Below are positions 9,327 through 17,847 of a stretch of DNA of 64,000 nt, one piece after another. The stretch spans positions 16,051-80,050 of the forward strand of contig JAJZVM010000017.1 in assembly GCA_021845645.1 (NCBI GenBank). Reading direction: 5' to 3'. Position 1 is the first letter of the stretch. Every line of letters begins with the position of its first letter. Below the pieces are notes generated by a model. The model had not been told where the DNA came from. It did no database searches and worked only from the letters and a program-made list of their open reading frames with translations. The translations under genes and the position numbers were made by a program. Origin of the DNA: Bacillota bacterium (lineage in GTDB: Bacteria; Bacillota_E; JAJZYS01; JAJYTV01).

Positions 9327-10250
9327 TTGGACAGTACGCAATTCTTGCGTCAATTGATTCTGAACCTCGCAGGGTCTGCGTCCGTTTCCCGCTTCGTACA
9401 CAAGCATGACAAGGCGCTCGGGGCGCGCCGGTTCTTTGCCGGCATCACCCTGCAGGACGCCATTGCCGTCATCAGCCAGCTCAACAAGCAGGGCATCCTC
9501 GCCACGCTCGACCACCTGGGCGAGAGCGTGACGAACGCGGCGGAGGCGAAGGTGCAGGCGGACGCCTACGTCGATGTGCTCCGGGCCATCTCGGACGCCA
9601 AGGTGGATGCCAACGTCTCGATCAAGCTGACGCAGATGGGACTCGACGTCGGCCGCGAGGAGTGCCTCGGCAACATGCGCCGCATCGTCGCCGCGGCGCA
9701 GGAGAGCCAGAACTTCATCCGCATCGACATGGAAGACTCCCAGCACGTGGACGCAACTCTGGACGTGCTCTTCGCCCTGCGGCGCGACTACGACAAGATC
9801 GGCACCGTGCTGCAGTCCTACCTCTACCGCACCAAGAACGACCTCGAGCGGCTGATCGCCGAAGGCGTCACGGTCCGCATCGTCAAGGGCGCCTACCTCG
9901 AGCCGGAGAGCGTGGCGTTCCCGCAGAAGGCCGACGTCGACCGCAGCTACCTCGAGCTCGTGGACACCTGTCTGAAGCGCGGACACTACGTTGCCATCGC
10001 CACCCACGACGAGGCGATCATCCAGCAGGTCGAGGCCTGGGTCAAGGAGCGCAAGATCCCTCGCGAACGCTTCGAGTTCCAGATGCTCTACGGCATCCGC
10101 TCCGCCCGCCAGCGGGAGCTCGCGGCGGCAGGCTACAGGGTGCGCTGCTACGTGCCGTACGGCACCGACTGGTACGCCTACTTCATGCGCCGCCTGGCCG
10201 AACGCCCTGCCAACCTCGGCTTCATCCTGCGCAGCCTCTGGCGCAAGTGA
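9327..10250 (+). CDS. Proline dehydrogenase
   Basis: FAD-dependent oxidation of proline to pyrroline-5-carboxylate, the first step of proline catabolism. The 307-residue monofunctional form is the one known from Bacillus and Thermus. Motifs in order: NVSIKLTQMGLD, FIRIDMEDS, QSYLYRTKND, RIVKGAYLEPE, IATHDE, FEFQMLYGIR, and the proline-site helix RCYVPYGTDWYAYFMRRLAE. The start is a TTG at 9327 with AAAGGG upstream. No pyrroline-5-carboxylate dehydrogenase lies beside it, which is unlike many put loci. Confidence 0.93.
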   Translation: MDSTQFLRQLILNLAGSASVSRFVHKHDKALGARRFFAGITLQDAIAVISQLNKQGILATLDHLGESVTNAAEAKVQADAYVDVLRAISDAKVDANVSIKLTQMGLDVGREECLGNMRRIVAAAQESQNFIRIDMEDSQHVDATLDVLFALRRDYDKIGTVLQSYLYRTKNDLERLIAEGVTVRIVKGAYLEPESVAFPQKADVDRSYLELVDTCLKRGHYVAIATHDEAIIQQVEAWVKERKIPRERFEFQMLYGIRSARQRELAAAGYRVRCYVPYGTDWYAYFMRRLAERPANLGFILRSLWRK

Positions 10251-10304
10251 CCCGGTGCGGACCAGGGGCGGCACGCTCCGGTCTCGTTCAGCAGGAGAAT
10301 GCGA

Positions 10305-10334
10305 GCGGTCGGGCAGAACATTCTGCCTGACCGC
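10305..10334. repeat. 30-nt near-perfect palindrome
   Basis: Arms GCGGTCGGGCAGAA (10305-10318) and TTCTGCCTGACCGC (10321-10334) pair at 13 of 14 positions across a 2-nt centre. It lies 54 nt after proline dehydrogenase and 62 nt before the DtxR-family gene. It could be the transcription terminator of the first gene (a T/C-rich stretch follows) or an operator of the regulator; the tiny loop favours a DNA palindrome bound by a dimer. Confidence 0.6.
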
Positions 10335-10396
10335 TTCCTCATCTCTCTGGCAGCAGTGCGGGATCCTTCCCATGTGCGAAGAGGACGTGATGTCTC

Positions 10397-11074
10397 ATGG
10401 CGACGAGCAACGTGGAACATTACCTGGAGGCGATCTACGTCCTCTCCGTGGAGACGCAGAACGCCTTCAGCGCCCGCATCGCGGAGTACATGGGCGTCTC
10501 GCCGCCGAGCGTGACGCAGGCCATGCGCCGCCTGAGGCGTGACGGGCTCGTCGAGGACGACGGCGCAAAGGCCATCCGTCTGACGGCCAAGGGGCTCGTC
10601 GAGGCGGAGCAGGTCGTCAGGCGCCACCGCCTGGCGGAGCGCTGGGCGCATGACGTGCTTGGCCTCGACTGGGCCGAGTGCCATAGGGAGGCACATCACC
10701 TCGAGCACGCCCTGACACCGCTGATCGAGGAGCGTCTCTGGCAGAGCCTCGGACGTCCCACGACATGCCCGCACGGCAACCCGATCCCAGGTCTGTCGGA
10801 CTCCGACGCGGCTGCGTTGCGTACCTTGGCAGAGACGCCCGCGGGCCTGGCGGTCGTGGTCGATCGGGTGTTCGAGCAGGTGGAGGGGCTCGGTGAATTC
10901 CTCCACGCCCTGGAGCAGCAGGGCCTCGTGCCCGGGACCGAGGTGCACGTGCTCGGTACCGCTGCTTCCGGCCTCACCTGCATGATCGGGGAACATAGGA
11001 TCGAAGTCCCTCTTGAAACAGCGAGGCGTCTCCTCGTGCGCCCCCTGCCGGCGGAGACCGATCGCATGCCGTAG
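10397..11074 (+). CDS. DtxR/MntR-family metal-dependent regulator
   Basis: A 225-residue DtxR-type repressor. It has an N-terminal winged helix (residues 1-65), a dimer and metal domain, and a C-terminal SH3/FeoA-like domain (about 150-220). The metal segment reads CHREAHHLEHAL and is followed by the family motif CPHGNPIPG. Compared with DtxR, the Met10 position is His and the Cys102 position is also His, while the Glu105-His106 pair is kept; metal preference (Fe or Mn) is therefore uncertain. The third domain makes it longer than B. subtilis MntR. A 30-nt palindrome lies upstream, possibly its own operator. Confidence 0.85.
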   Translation: MATSNVEHYLEAIYVLSVETQNAFSARIAEYMGVSPPSVTQAMRRLRRDGLVEDDGAKAIRLTAKGLVEAEQVVRRHRLAERWAHDVLGLDWAECHREAHHLEHALTPLIEERLWQSLGRPTTCPHGNPIPGLSDSDAAALRTLAETPAGLAVVVDRVFEQVEGLGEFLHALEQQGLVPGTEVHVLGTAASGLTCMIGEHRIEVPLETARRLLVRPLPAETDRMP

Positions 11075-11103
11075 GTTCGTCGGTGAAAGGAGGAAGAACG
11101 GCG

Positions 11104-11412
11104 ATGCGGCTCTGGCGCTGGCTCGTCCTCATCCTCGGCATCTGGCAGCTCTCGTCGACCTACGCGCTCGGCATCCGTGATCCGTTCGCCGTCGAGGCCT
11201 CGGTGGTGCTCGGCTTCCTCGTCGTCCTCGCGGGCATCGTCGCCAACCTCGTTCCAGCCCGCTGGCCGTTCGCCGCCTCAGGCGTGCTCGGCCTCGTGCT
11301 CGTCACCGTGCCATTCATCCACCCGTCCGCTGCCTCGACCGAATTCCTGATCGTCGGCGCCCTGACATGCACGGCGAGCCTCGTCGAGTACTTCGACCGC
11401 CTTCACGTCTGA
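11104..11412 (+). CDS. Small membrane protein, SPW-repeat-like
   Basis: A 102-residue protein with about four hydrophobic segments. The opening WRWLVLILGIWQLSS followed by a second block resembles PF03779 (SPW repeat) membrane proteins; the resemblance is by eye and modest. The ATG at 11104 is chosen because AAAGGAGGAA lies 7-8 nt upstream. It follows the DtxR-type gene by 29 nt and may be co-transcribed with it. Function unknown. Confidence 0.6.
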   Translation: MRLWRWLVLILGIWQLSSTYALGIRDPFAVEASVVLGFLVVLAGIVANLVPARWPFAASGVLGLVLVTVPFIHPSAASTEFLIVGALTCTASLVEYFDRLHV

Positions 11413-11415
11413 CGT

Positions 11416-12270
11416 CTAGCGGCTGCGCCTGAACACGCGATACGTCTCCTCCGTGCGGAAGCCCGCGCTGCGGTAGAGCCCCAGAGCGGGCTCGTTCGGC
11501 TGGCAGACCGCGAGATGCAGCTTGCGGGCACCCGCCCGGGTCGCCTGTGCCGCCGCGCGCAGCAGGAGTTCGCGCCCGTAGCCCTGTCCGCGCACCTCCG
11601 GCGCCGTGCCGAGAAAGCTCACCACCCAGTCGCTCGGGGCCGGGCCGTAGCGGTCGAAGAGGGCCATGCCGGCAGGCCTGCCGTCCGGCAGCAGCCCAAG
11701 ATACCAGCGCCGGCCGTCCGGGCCGTGGTCCTGGGCGATCTGGAAAGCGAGCGCCGCCGCGGGATCGGCGGTGTCCTCGAGCGACATGGGCGACTGGCAG
11801 TCGACAAGGCAGCGGGCGTAGGTCTCCGCGAAGAGCGCTTCCGTCTCCCGGTCCAGGGGCAGGAGCGTAAGGCGCTCCTGCGGTGCCACGGGAGCCGGCA
11901 GGCGCCGCTGCATGCTGTAGCGGTGGACGAAGTCCACGAAACCCTGCGCGAGATAGGCGCGTGCCACGGGACCAAGCCAGCTCGCGTCGTAATGGTAGAT
12001 GCGGCGTATGTGCAGGGGCAGCTCCGGCAGCAGCGTCTCCAGCAGCACCGGCAGATCGTCGACGCCGAGCGCACCGGATGCGCTGCCAATGAAGAACTGG
12101 TCCGGACCGAAGGGCAGGCCCGCCAGCCAGCTGGGACTGGGCATGCCCGGCCTGCCGACGACGATGGCCCCGGGGCCGAGGCTCCGGCCGATGGCCTCTC
12201 GCACCGCATCCGCCCGCCAGATCTCGATGGGACCCCTCCCCTGGTGCATGACGCGCCTGAGGTCAGCCAT
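11416..12270 (-). CDS. GNAT-family N-acetyltransferase
   Basis: A 284-residue protein whose C-terminal half (about 130-280) is a GNAT domain: VVSFLGTAPEVRGQGYGREL holds the acetyl-CoA loop (RGQGYG), followed by LHLAVCQPNEPALGLYRSAGF, the usual Asn/Tyr strand-helix. The N-terminal half is probably a second, degenerate GNAT-like lobe. The substrate cannot be inferred. It starts 6 nt after the HTH-MBL gene stop, so the three minus-strand genes 13430 to 11416 look like one operon. Confidence 0.75.
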   Translation of the reverse strand: MADLRRVMHQGRGPIEIWRADAVREAIGRSLGPGAIVVGRPGMPSPSWLAGLPFGPDQFFIGSASGALGVDDLPVLLETLLPELPLHIRRIYHYDASWLGPVARAYLAQGFVDFVHRYSMQRRLPAPVAPQERLTLLPLDRETEALFAETYARCLVDCQSPMSLEDTADPAAALAFQIAQDHGPDGRRWYLGLLPDGRPAGMALFDRYGPAPSDWVVSFLGTAPEVRGQGYGRELLLRAAAQATRAGARKLHLAVCQPNEPALGLYRSAGFRTEETYRVFRRSR

Positions 12271-12276
12271 GACGCC

Positions 12277-13053
12277 TCACGCGACGGGGAACGCGTTGTG
12301 GTCGCGCTCCCAGGCGACGGTGGTGACGGGGCCATGCCCGCAGAAGAGGCGGGTGTCTTCAGGCAGTGCGAGGATGCGCCTCGCAGTCTCCAGCAGGACG
12401 GGATAGCTCGCGACGGCGTCCGCGCGCCCGAGCGACCCGGCGAAGATCGTATCCCCGACGAAGGCCAGCCCATCGCCTGTGAAGGCCAGCATGTCCGGGC
12501 TGTGGCCAGGCGCGTAGCTGGCCTTGAGGCCGAAGAGCGTCTCGCCGTCTTGCAGCGCGCGGGCGCCCGGGATGCGCCCGCTGAGCCAGGGATGCGCGTA
12601 GACGGGCACGCCGTGCGGCAGGGCCGTCAAACCCGCCACGTGGTCGCGGTGGCCATGGGTCAGCAACACGGCATCCGGCGGGGTGCCGAGAGCGTCGAGG
12701 AGCTCTGGAACCCCGCCGCCGCAGTCGACGAGGAAGGCCCCCAGGGGGCCCCTGACGGCATACGCGAACGCCCCCACATCCGCGGCGAACACCGCGGTGA
12801 CCGAAAACCCCGGGACCTTCGACGCCACCCATGGCGCGGCACTGCCGGTAGCGATCGCCCGCAGCTGCGCAGAACGCAGGGAGAGGACCTCGGCGATCCG
12901 GTCCACCTCGCCCGCCGAGGGCATCTGGCCCGCTTCGAGCGCCTCGAGGCGCAGGGGGGCGATGCCAGCGGACGACGCAACATCGGTGATGCCAAGTCCC
13001 CGGCCCCAGCGCGCCTTGCGGATGATGTCGCAGAAGTCGTCCTCGAGCGGCAT
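12277..13053 (-). CDS. HTH domain fused to MBL-fold hydrolase (glyoxalase II-like)
   Basis: A 258-residue fusion. Residues 1-70 form an XRE-like helix-turn-helix (FCDIIRKARWGRGLGITDVA, then a recognition helix and EALEAGQMPSAGEVDRIAEVL). Residues about 80-258 form a metallo-beta-lactamase domain with the metal motif THGHRDH, a later GHSPDM, then FVGDTIFAGSLGRAD and a final GHGP. Those motifs are typical of glyoxalase II-like thioesterases. It overlaps the VOC gene by one base (TGATG), which suggests that a lactoylglutathione- or bacillithiol-type detoxification pair is encoded. The HTH could be a structural or regulatory add-on; DNA binding is untested. Confidence 0.78.
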   Translation of the reverse strand: MPLEDDFCDIIRKARWGRGLGITDVASSAGIAPLRLEALEAGQMPSAGEVDRIAEVLSLRSAQLRAIATGSAAPWVASKVPGFSVTAVFAADVGAFAYAVRGPLGAFLVDCGGGVPELLDALGTPPDAVLLTHGHRDHVAGLTALPHGVPVYAHPWLSGRIPGARALQDGETLFGLKASYAPGHSPDMLAFTGDGLAFVGDTIFAGSLGRADAVASYPVLLETARRILALPEDTRLFCGHGPVTTVAWERDHNAFPVA

Positions 13054-13430
13054 CAGGCCGGCGTCTCCTGGAGGAGCTCGATCTCGTAGCCGTCGGGATC
13101 GTCGATGAACGCCAGCGCCGAGCCCCGCTCGCTGAAGTGCGGCCCGTCGGTGAACGGGATGCCGCGCCTTTGGAGCTCCTCCCCGACCTGGCGCAGGTCC
13201 GGGACGGCGAGGGCGATGTGGAAGATGTCCTCGGGGAAGGTGAAGTCCCGGGCACCGGGCTGGAAGCAGAGCTCGATCTCGTGACCCGACGCGGGATCAC
13301 GCACGAAGGCCAGCTGGTTGCCGCGCGGCGACGTCTGCCGGCCCGCCTCCTCGAGGCCAAGCACGTCGCGGTAGAAGGCGATGGACCGCTCGAGGTCCCG
13401 CACGCGGATGCGGGTGTGCAGGATGCGCAA
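13053..13430 (-). CDS. VOC-family protein, glyoxalase I-like
   Basis: A 125-residue single vicinal-oxygen-chelate domain: HTRIRVRDLERSIAFYRDVLG, an EIELCF strand, DIFHIALAVPDL, and a closing DDPDGYEIELLQ with the metal-ligand Glu. This is the layout and length of lactoylglutathione lyase. The frame is open to 13685, but the TTG at 13430 has GGAGGGG 8 nt upstream and gives the family length. Translation is probably coupled to the downstream HTH-MBL gene. I infer methylglyoxal or related aldehyde removal. Confidence 0.8.
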   Translation of the reverse strand: MRILHTRIRVRDLERSIAFYRDVLGLEEAGRQTSPRGNQLAFVRDPASGHEIELCFQPGARDFTFPEDIFHIALAVPDLRQVGEELQRRGIPFTDGPHFSERGSALAFIDDPDGYEIELLQETPA

Positions 13431-13507
13431 AGGTGATCCCCTCCAAGGGCATGGCTCCTTAGGCTCATTCTTCCCATCCGTCCCGGCTCCTGCCTTCCGC
13501 CCGCCGC

Positions 13508-14269
13508 CTACCCCACGCGATAGCTGAGCCGCTCCACGGCGAGGAACAGCGCAAGCGAGAACAAGAGCAGCATGAGGCCGTCCAGGAGCCAGACCGCGGC
13601 GCTCGCCGTGCCGGTAAGCAGGTGGAGGAGGAGTCGCACGCCGTAGGTGGAGGGCAGGACGTCCGATAGCGCGACCAGCGGCCACGGCAGCCGGCCTGGC
13701 GGAATGATGCCGAGGAAGAGGACGGCCATCATGACGAGATTGCCCGTGAGCCCTGCGAGCTCCCCGTCTCGCGACGCGATGCCGAGCAGGGCTCCGATGC
13801 CGGAAAGGGCGACGCCCGTGCCGAGGATGGCCGGAACCAGGCCCCAGGAGATCTGGAGGTGCGCGCCGTAGAAGAGCGCACCAACCGTCAGCACCACCGC
13901 GATGCCCGGCATGGCGAACAGCAGGTAGGCGACGAGGATGGCGAGGATGACGGAGGCGTTCGGCACGGGCAAGGTGTGGTAGTAGTCGAAGGTGCGGTTC
14001 TGGCGCATCCAGGCCACCTGCTGCGCGAGCATGGCGATCGCCGTGATCGCCACCGACAGGACGACGTTGCCGCTGATGATCTGCAGCGCGAGTGCCGCGC
14101 CCGGGTGGCTGGTCATGGCCCGGAGCAGGATGGCGATGCCGCTCGGCATGGCCGACGAGACGATGATGTACTGCCGCCAGCTTCGGCGGGCGCGCGCCAG
14201 CTGCATGCCGAGCAGCACAAAGAAGGCCGATGCGGCGCCGGGGCCCCTCAGGGGCTCGTCCACAGGCAT
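13508..14269 (-). CDS. ABC-2 type transporter permease
   Basis: A 253-residue integral membrane protein with about six hydrophobic segments and no other domain. It has the ABC-2 exporter look, with a loop NRTFDYYHTLPVPNASV and a C-terminal LPSTYGVRLLLHLLTG. It starts one base after the stop of the ATPase gene upstream, so it is its membrane partner. The substrate is unknown; such pairs often export drugs, peptides or lipids. Confidence 0.85.
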   Translation of the reverse strand: MPVDEPLRGPGAASAFFVLLGMQLARARRSWRQYIIVSSAMPSGIAILLRAMTSHPGAALALQIISGNVVLSVAITAIAMLAQQVAWMRQNRTFDYYHTLPVPNASVILAILVAYLLFAMPGIAVVLTVGALFYGAHLQISWGLVPAILGTGVALSGIGALLGIASRDGELAGLTGNLVMMAVLFLGIIPPGRLPWPLVALSDVLPSTYGVRLLLHLLTGTASAAVWLLDGLMLLLFSLALFLAVERLSYRVG

Positions 14270-14270
14270 A

Positions 14271-15191
14271 TCACCGCGCCTCCCCTTCGTTGTAGGAAAG
14301 ATAGACGTCCTCGAGCGACGGGCTTGTGATGCGCAGATCGTCGATCACCGCGCTGGTCGCAGGATCGGCCAGGCGCGCGAATGCCTCGTCGAGGCGGCCG
14401 CGCTCGAGCCTGAGGCTAAAGCGCCGCTCGCCGATCTGTGTGCCTTGCCTCAGCCACTCCGGGACGGGCGACGCCTCTTCGCGCAGCGCGACCTCGAGGC
14501 GCACGCTGGCATGGAGCCGTTCCTTGAGCTCGCCGGGCGTGCCGAGAGCTACGATGCGTCCTTGGGCCATGAGCGCCACCCGACCGACAACGCGCTCCGC
14601 CTCGAGCACATTGTGGGTCACGAGGACGATGGTGGTCCCCTGTTCCCGGCGGCGCATCAGCATGTCCCAGACCCGGCGCCTGGCTACGGGGTCCAGCTCG
14701 TTCGTCGGCTCGTCGAGGATCAGCACGGGAGGGCTGCCGATCAGGGCCGTCGCGAGGCCGACAAGACGATGCTCCCCACCGGACAGCTTGCCGACGAGAC
14801 GGTCCTGCCGGTCCTTGAGGCCGATCTCGGCCAGAAGTTCCCCTGCCTCGCGCTCCGCCTCCCGGCGGCGCAGGCCCCGCAGACGGCCCGTGTCGACCAC
14901 GGCCTCAGCGACCTGCAGGTCGTAGAGGGCGAGCGGACGCTGCGCAAGATAGCCGACTTGGCTGCGCACGTGTCGGTCGTGCGGACGGATGACGTGCCCG
15001 TAGAGCCTGATCTCGCCACGCGTGGGGGCACTCAGCCCCACCATCTGCTGCACGAGGGTCGACTTGCCCGCGCCGTTCGGCCCGAGGATGCCGAACACCT
15101 CGCCCGCCTCGATCGCAAAGTCGAGGCCGTCATTCGCCCGCACCGTCTGGCCATACGTCTTGTGAAGGTCGCGGATCTCGAACGCAAGCAT
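14271..15191 (-). CDS. ABC transporter ATP-binding protein (ABC-2 exporter)
   Basis: A 306-residue cytoplasmic ATPase: Walker A GPNGAGKST, signature LSGGEHRLVGLA, Walker B VLILDEPTNELD and the H-loop in VLVTHNVLEAERV. A 90-residue C-terminal extension typical of CcmA/drug-exporter ATPases follows. The ATG at 15191 is preferred because GGAGG lies 8 nt upstream; an in-frame ATG at 15212 also exists. It is paired with the permease at 13508-14269. Confidence 0.9.
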   Translation of the reverse strand: MLAFEIRDLHKTYGQTVRANDGLDFAIEAGEVFGILGPNGAGKSTLVQQMVGLSAPTRGEIRLYGHVIRPHDRHVRSQVGYLAQRPLALYDLQVAEAVVDTGRLRGLRRREAEREAGELLAEIGLKDRQDRLVGKLSGGEHRLVGLATALIGSPPVLILDEPTNELDPVARRRVWDMLMRRREQGTTIVLVTHNVLEAERVVGRVALMAQGRIVALGTPGELKERLHASVRLEVALREEASPVPEWLRQGTQIGERRFSLRLERGRLDEAFARLADPATSAVIDDLRITSPSLEDVYLSYNEGEAR

Positions 15192-15350
15192 CCCAGGACC
15201 TCCAATCTCCATCCCCCATTGTGGGCAAAGGCGTCGCCCTGGGGTGCCCGGCGGCGCACACCACGGTTGTGCCTTGCGTCACACCCGCGAAGGTTCACGG
15301 CTGCGTGCGTGGAACTCTCTATCCGTCGCGTCTCGCGGAGGAGGGCGGAC

Positions 15351-16547
15351 TTGATCGCACGCGACTTTCCTGCGGGTTTCCTGTTCGGCGCCGCGACCTC
15401 CGCACATCAGGTGGAAGGGCGCAACGACGGCTGCGACTGGGTCGCATGGGAGGCCAAGGGTGGCGCGAAGGACCGCTCGGGCGACGCCTGCGACCACTAC
15501 CGCCTCTATCCTGACGACATCGCACTGCTGCGCGACCTCGGCCTTCAGAGCTACCGCTTTTCGGTCGAGTGGGCGCGCATCGAGCCCGAAGAGGGCCGCT
15601 TCGACGCCGCCCAGCTCCGGCATTACCGCGACATGGTCGACCTGTGTCGCAAGGTCGGTGTCGAGCCGATCGTCACCCTGCACCACTTCACCTTGCCCAC
15701 TTGGCTCAGCGATGCCGGCGGCGTGCTCGCCCCCCGCAGCGCCGAGCTCTTCGCGCGCTACTGCCGCCAAGTGGCCGAAGCCCTGCAGGGTAGTGTGCGT
15801 TGGGTCGTTACGATCAACGAGCCGATGATCCTCGTGCTCATGGGCTACCTGCAAGGCGTCTGGCCGCCAGGCCAGAAGTCCCCGGGCGACGCCGTCCGGG
15901 CCGCCAGGCGGCTCGTCTCCTGGCACAAGCTGGCCCACGCCGCGATCCGCGGTGTGGACCAAGACATGCTGCTCGGCGTCGCGAAGCACTGGATCGACTT
16001 TTGGCCCCTCGACGCCGGAAACCCCGTGCACCGGCTCGGCAGCCGGCTGCAGCACCACCTGTTCAACCGCTGGTACCTCGAGCAGGTGAAGAGCGTCAGC
16101 GACTTCATCGGCATCAACTATTACGCGCGCCAGTACGCGACCTCCCTGCTGCGGCAGGTGCCGCTGGCGACGCCTGAGGATCCACGCACCGAGATGGGCT
16201 GGTCCATCGCGCCGGACGGGCTCCTGGCGGCCCTCGCAGGCGCGGCGGCCTACGGTCTGCCGCTGATCGTGACGGAGAACGGCATCGCCTGCCAACAGGA
16301 CGAGGAGCGCATCCGCTACATCGATTCCCACCTCGCCGCCGTGCGGCAAGCCATGGCGGAGGGCGCCGACGTCCGGGGCTATCAGTACTGGTCGCTGCTC
16401 GACAACTTCGAGTGGGCGGAGGGCTACCGGCCCCAGTTCGGCCTCGTCGCCGTCGACCGCTCCAGCCAGGGCCGCACCGTCCGCGAGAGCGCCAGGCACT
16501 ACGGCGACATCGCGCGAAGCGGCCGCCTGCCGGAGGCCAACGACTGA
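15351..16547 (+). CDS. Family 1 glycosidase (beta-glucosidase type)
   Basis: A 398-residue GH1 TIM barrel. The N-terminal signature FPAGFLFGAATSAHQVEG is clear; the acid/base is Glu157 in TINEP and the nucleophile Glu309 in VTENG. SYRFSVEWARI and YQYWSLLDNFEWAEGY complete the family pattern. It is shorter than the usual 440-480 residues, with trimmed loops. The start is a TTG at 15351 with GGAGGAGGG just upstream; the frame is open far upstream but that lies over the ABC genes. It heads a plus-strand cluster with lysA, a PfkB kinase, GH4 and psuG. The substrate is a beta-glycoside, not further defined. Confidence 0.9.
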   Translation: MIARDFPAGFLFGAATSAHQVEGRNDGCDWVAWEAKGGAKDRSGDACDHYRLYPDDIALLRDLGLQSYRFSVEWARIEPEEGRFDAAQLRHYRDMVDLCRKVGVEPIVTLHHFTLPTWLSDAGGVLAPRSAELFARYCRQVAEALQGSVRWVVTINEPMILVLMGYLQGVWPPGQKSPGDAVRAARRLVSWHKLAHAAIRGVDQDMLLGVAKHWIDFWPLDAGNPVHRLGSRLQHHLFNRWYLEQVKSVSDFIGINYYARQYATSLLRQVPLATPEDPRTEMGWSIAPDGLLAALAGAAAYGLPLIVTENGIACQQDEERIRYIDSHLAAVRQAMAEGADVRGYQYWSLLDNFEWAEGYRPQFGLVAVDRSSQGRTVRESARHYGDIARSGRLPEAND

Positions 16548-16582
16548 ACGCTCATCCTTTCCCTGAGGAGGTCCCGCACCCC

Positions 16583-17845
16583 GTGCCTCCACGTCATTTC
16601 TCCTGGGATCCCAGCGGCGGCGCGAGCTTTGCCGGGGCGCCCGTAGCAGGGCTCGCCTCCGCCTTCGGCACGCCGCTCTACGTCTACGACGAGGCGGACC
16701 TCAGCCAGCGCATCGACACCTACAGCCAGGCGTTCGGCGCAGAGAACGTGGCGGTCGCCGCCAAGGCCTTCCTCACCGGCCGCATGCTGCAGATGGCGCA
16801 GAGCGCAGGGCTGGGGCTCGACGTCGTCAGCGAGGGCGAGCTGGAATTTGCCCTGCGCCTCGGCTTCCCGCCGGAACGGATTATCATGCACGGTCTATAC
16901 AAGCCGGTGTCCGCCCTGCGCACGGCGGCCAGGCAAGGCGTCGGCCTCGTGGTCGTGGAGTCGCCGGGGGAAGTGGCGGAGCTCGTGCGGATCGCGCGAG
17001 AGGAGCAGTGCAGGGTCGGCGTGCTGCTACGGTTGGCGCCGGCCGTGCAGGTGCACACCCACCCCTCGCTCGCCACAGGGGCGCCCGCAAGCCAGTTCGG
17101 CGTGCCGATCGCAGACGGGCAGGCGCTCGAGACCGTGCGCGAGCTGCTCGCGGCCGAGGACGCGATCGCCCTGCGGGGCTACCACATGCACGTCGGCTCG
17201 CAGATCACCATGCTGGACCCCTTCGTCTCCGGTGCGCAGGCCGTCGCCGCGTTCCTGCGGACGGTCTCGGCCGAGACCGGGTTCTGGCCCGAGATCCTTG
17301 ACCTCGGCGGCGGCCTGGGCATCAGCGGGTCATCCCCTTCCCCGGCCGTCCTGGGCAGCGCCTACCGCGTCGCCATCGCGCAGGTGCTGCGCGACGGCCC
17401 CCTGCCACGCCTCATGACCGAACCCGGGCGCTACATCGTCGCCCCGCCCGGAGCGACCATCTACCGCATCGTCCAGCGCAAGACCGCCGCCGACGGGCGA
17501 ACCTACCTCATCGTCGACGGCGGCATGTCGGACGGCCCGCGCCCGGCGCTCTACGGCGCAGAGCCCGACGTGGCGGTGTCCCCCCGCCGCGACGGCGAGG
17601 AGCGGGTGGACATCGCCGGCATGCACTGCGAAAGCGGCGACATCCTGCGTCGCGACGTGACCATCTCCCGCGCGGAGGTGGGAGATCTCCTGGTCGTGCT
17701 CGACACCGGTGCCTACAACCACTCGATGGCATCCCACTACAACCGCGTGCCGGTGCCGCCGGTAGTCTTCGTGAAGGACGGGGTCGCCCGCCCTGCGACA
17801 AGGCGCGACAACCTGAGCGACTGGCTGCGCCTGGAGGTTCGGTAG
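16583..17845 (+). CDS. lysA: Diaminopimelate decarboxylase LysA
   Basis: PLP enzyme making lysine from meso-diaminopimelate, 420 residues. The PLP lysine lies in VAVAAKAFLTGRML; the typical LGLDVVSEGELEFAL, GYHMHVGSQI, the glycine loop LDLGGGLGI, EPGRYIVAPPG, the active Cys in MHCESGDIL and DTGAYNHSMASHYN are all visible. The start is a GTG at 16583 behind GAGGAGGT. It lies 35 nt after the GH1 gene and 2 nt before the PfkB gene, an unusual place for a lysine gene. A related decarboxylase specificity is possible but the motifs fit LysA. Confidence 0.9.
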   Translation: MPPRHFSWDPSGGASFAGAPVAGLASAFGTPLYVYDEADLSQRIDTYSQAFGAENVAVAAKAFLTGRMLQMAQSAGLGLDVVSEGELEFALRLGFPPERIIMHGLYKPVSALRTAARQGVGLVVVESPGEVAELVRIAREEQCRVGVLLRLAPAVQVHTHPSLATGAPASQFGVPIADGQALETVRELLAAEDAIALRGYHMHVGSQITMLDPFVSGAQAVAAFLRTVSAETGFWPEILDLGGGLGISGSSPSPAVLGSAYRVAIAQVLRDGPLPRLMTEPGRYIVAPPGATIYRIVQRKTAADGRTYLIVDGGMSDGPRPALYGAEPDVAVSPRRDGEERVDIAGMHCESGDILRRDVTISRAEVGDLLVVLDTGAYNHSMASHYNRVPVPPVVFVKDGVARPATRRDNLSDWLRLEVR

Positions 17846-17847
17846 CG

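Noticed and set aside
13431..13685. N-terminal extension of the VOC protein up to 13685
   Set aside because: The extra 85 residues are Arg/Pro/Ala-rich without similarity, and a well-placed ribosome site supports the TTG at 13430.
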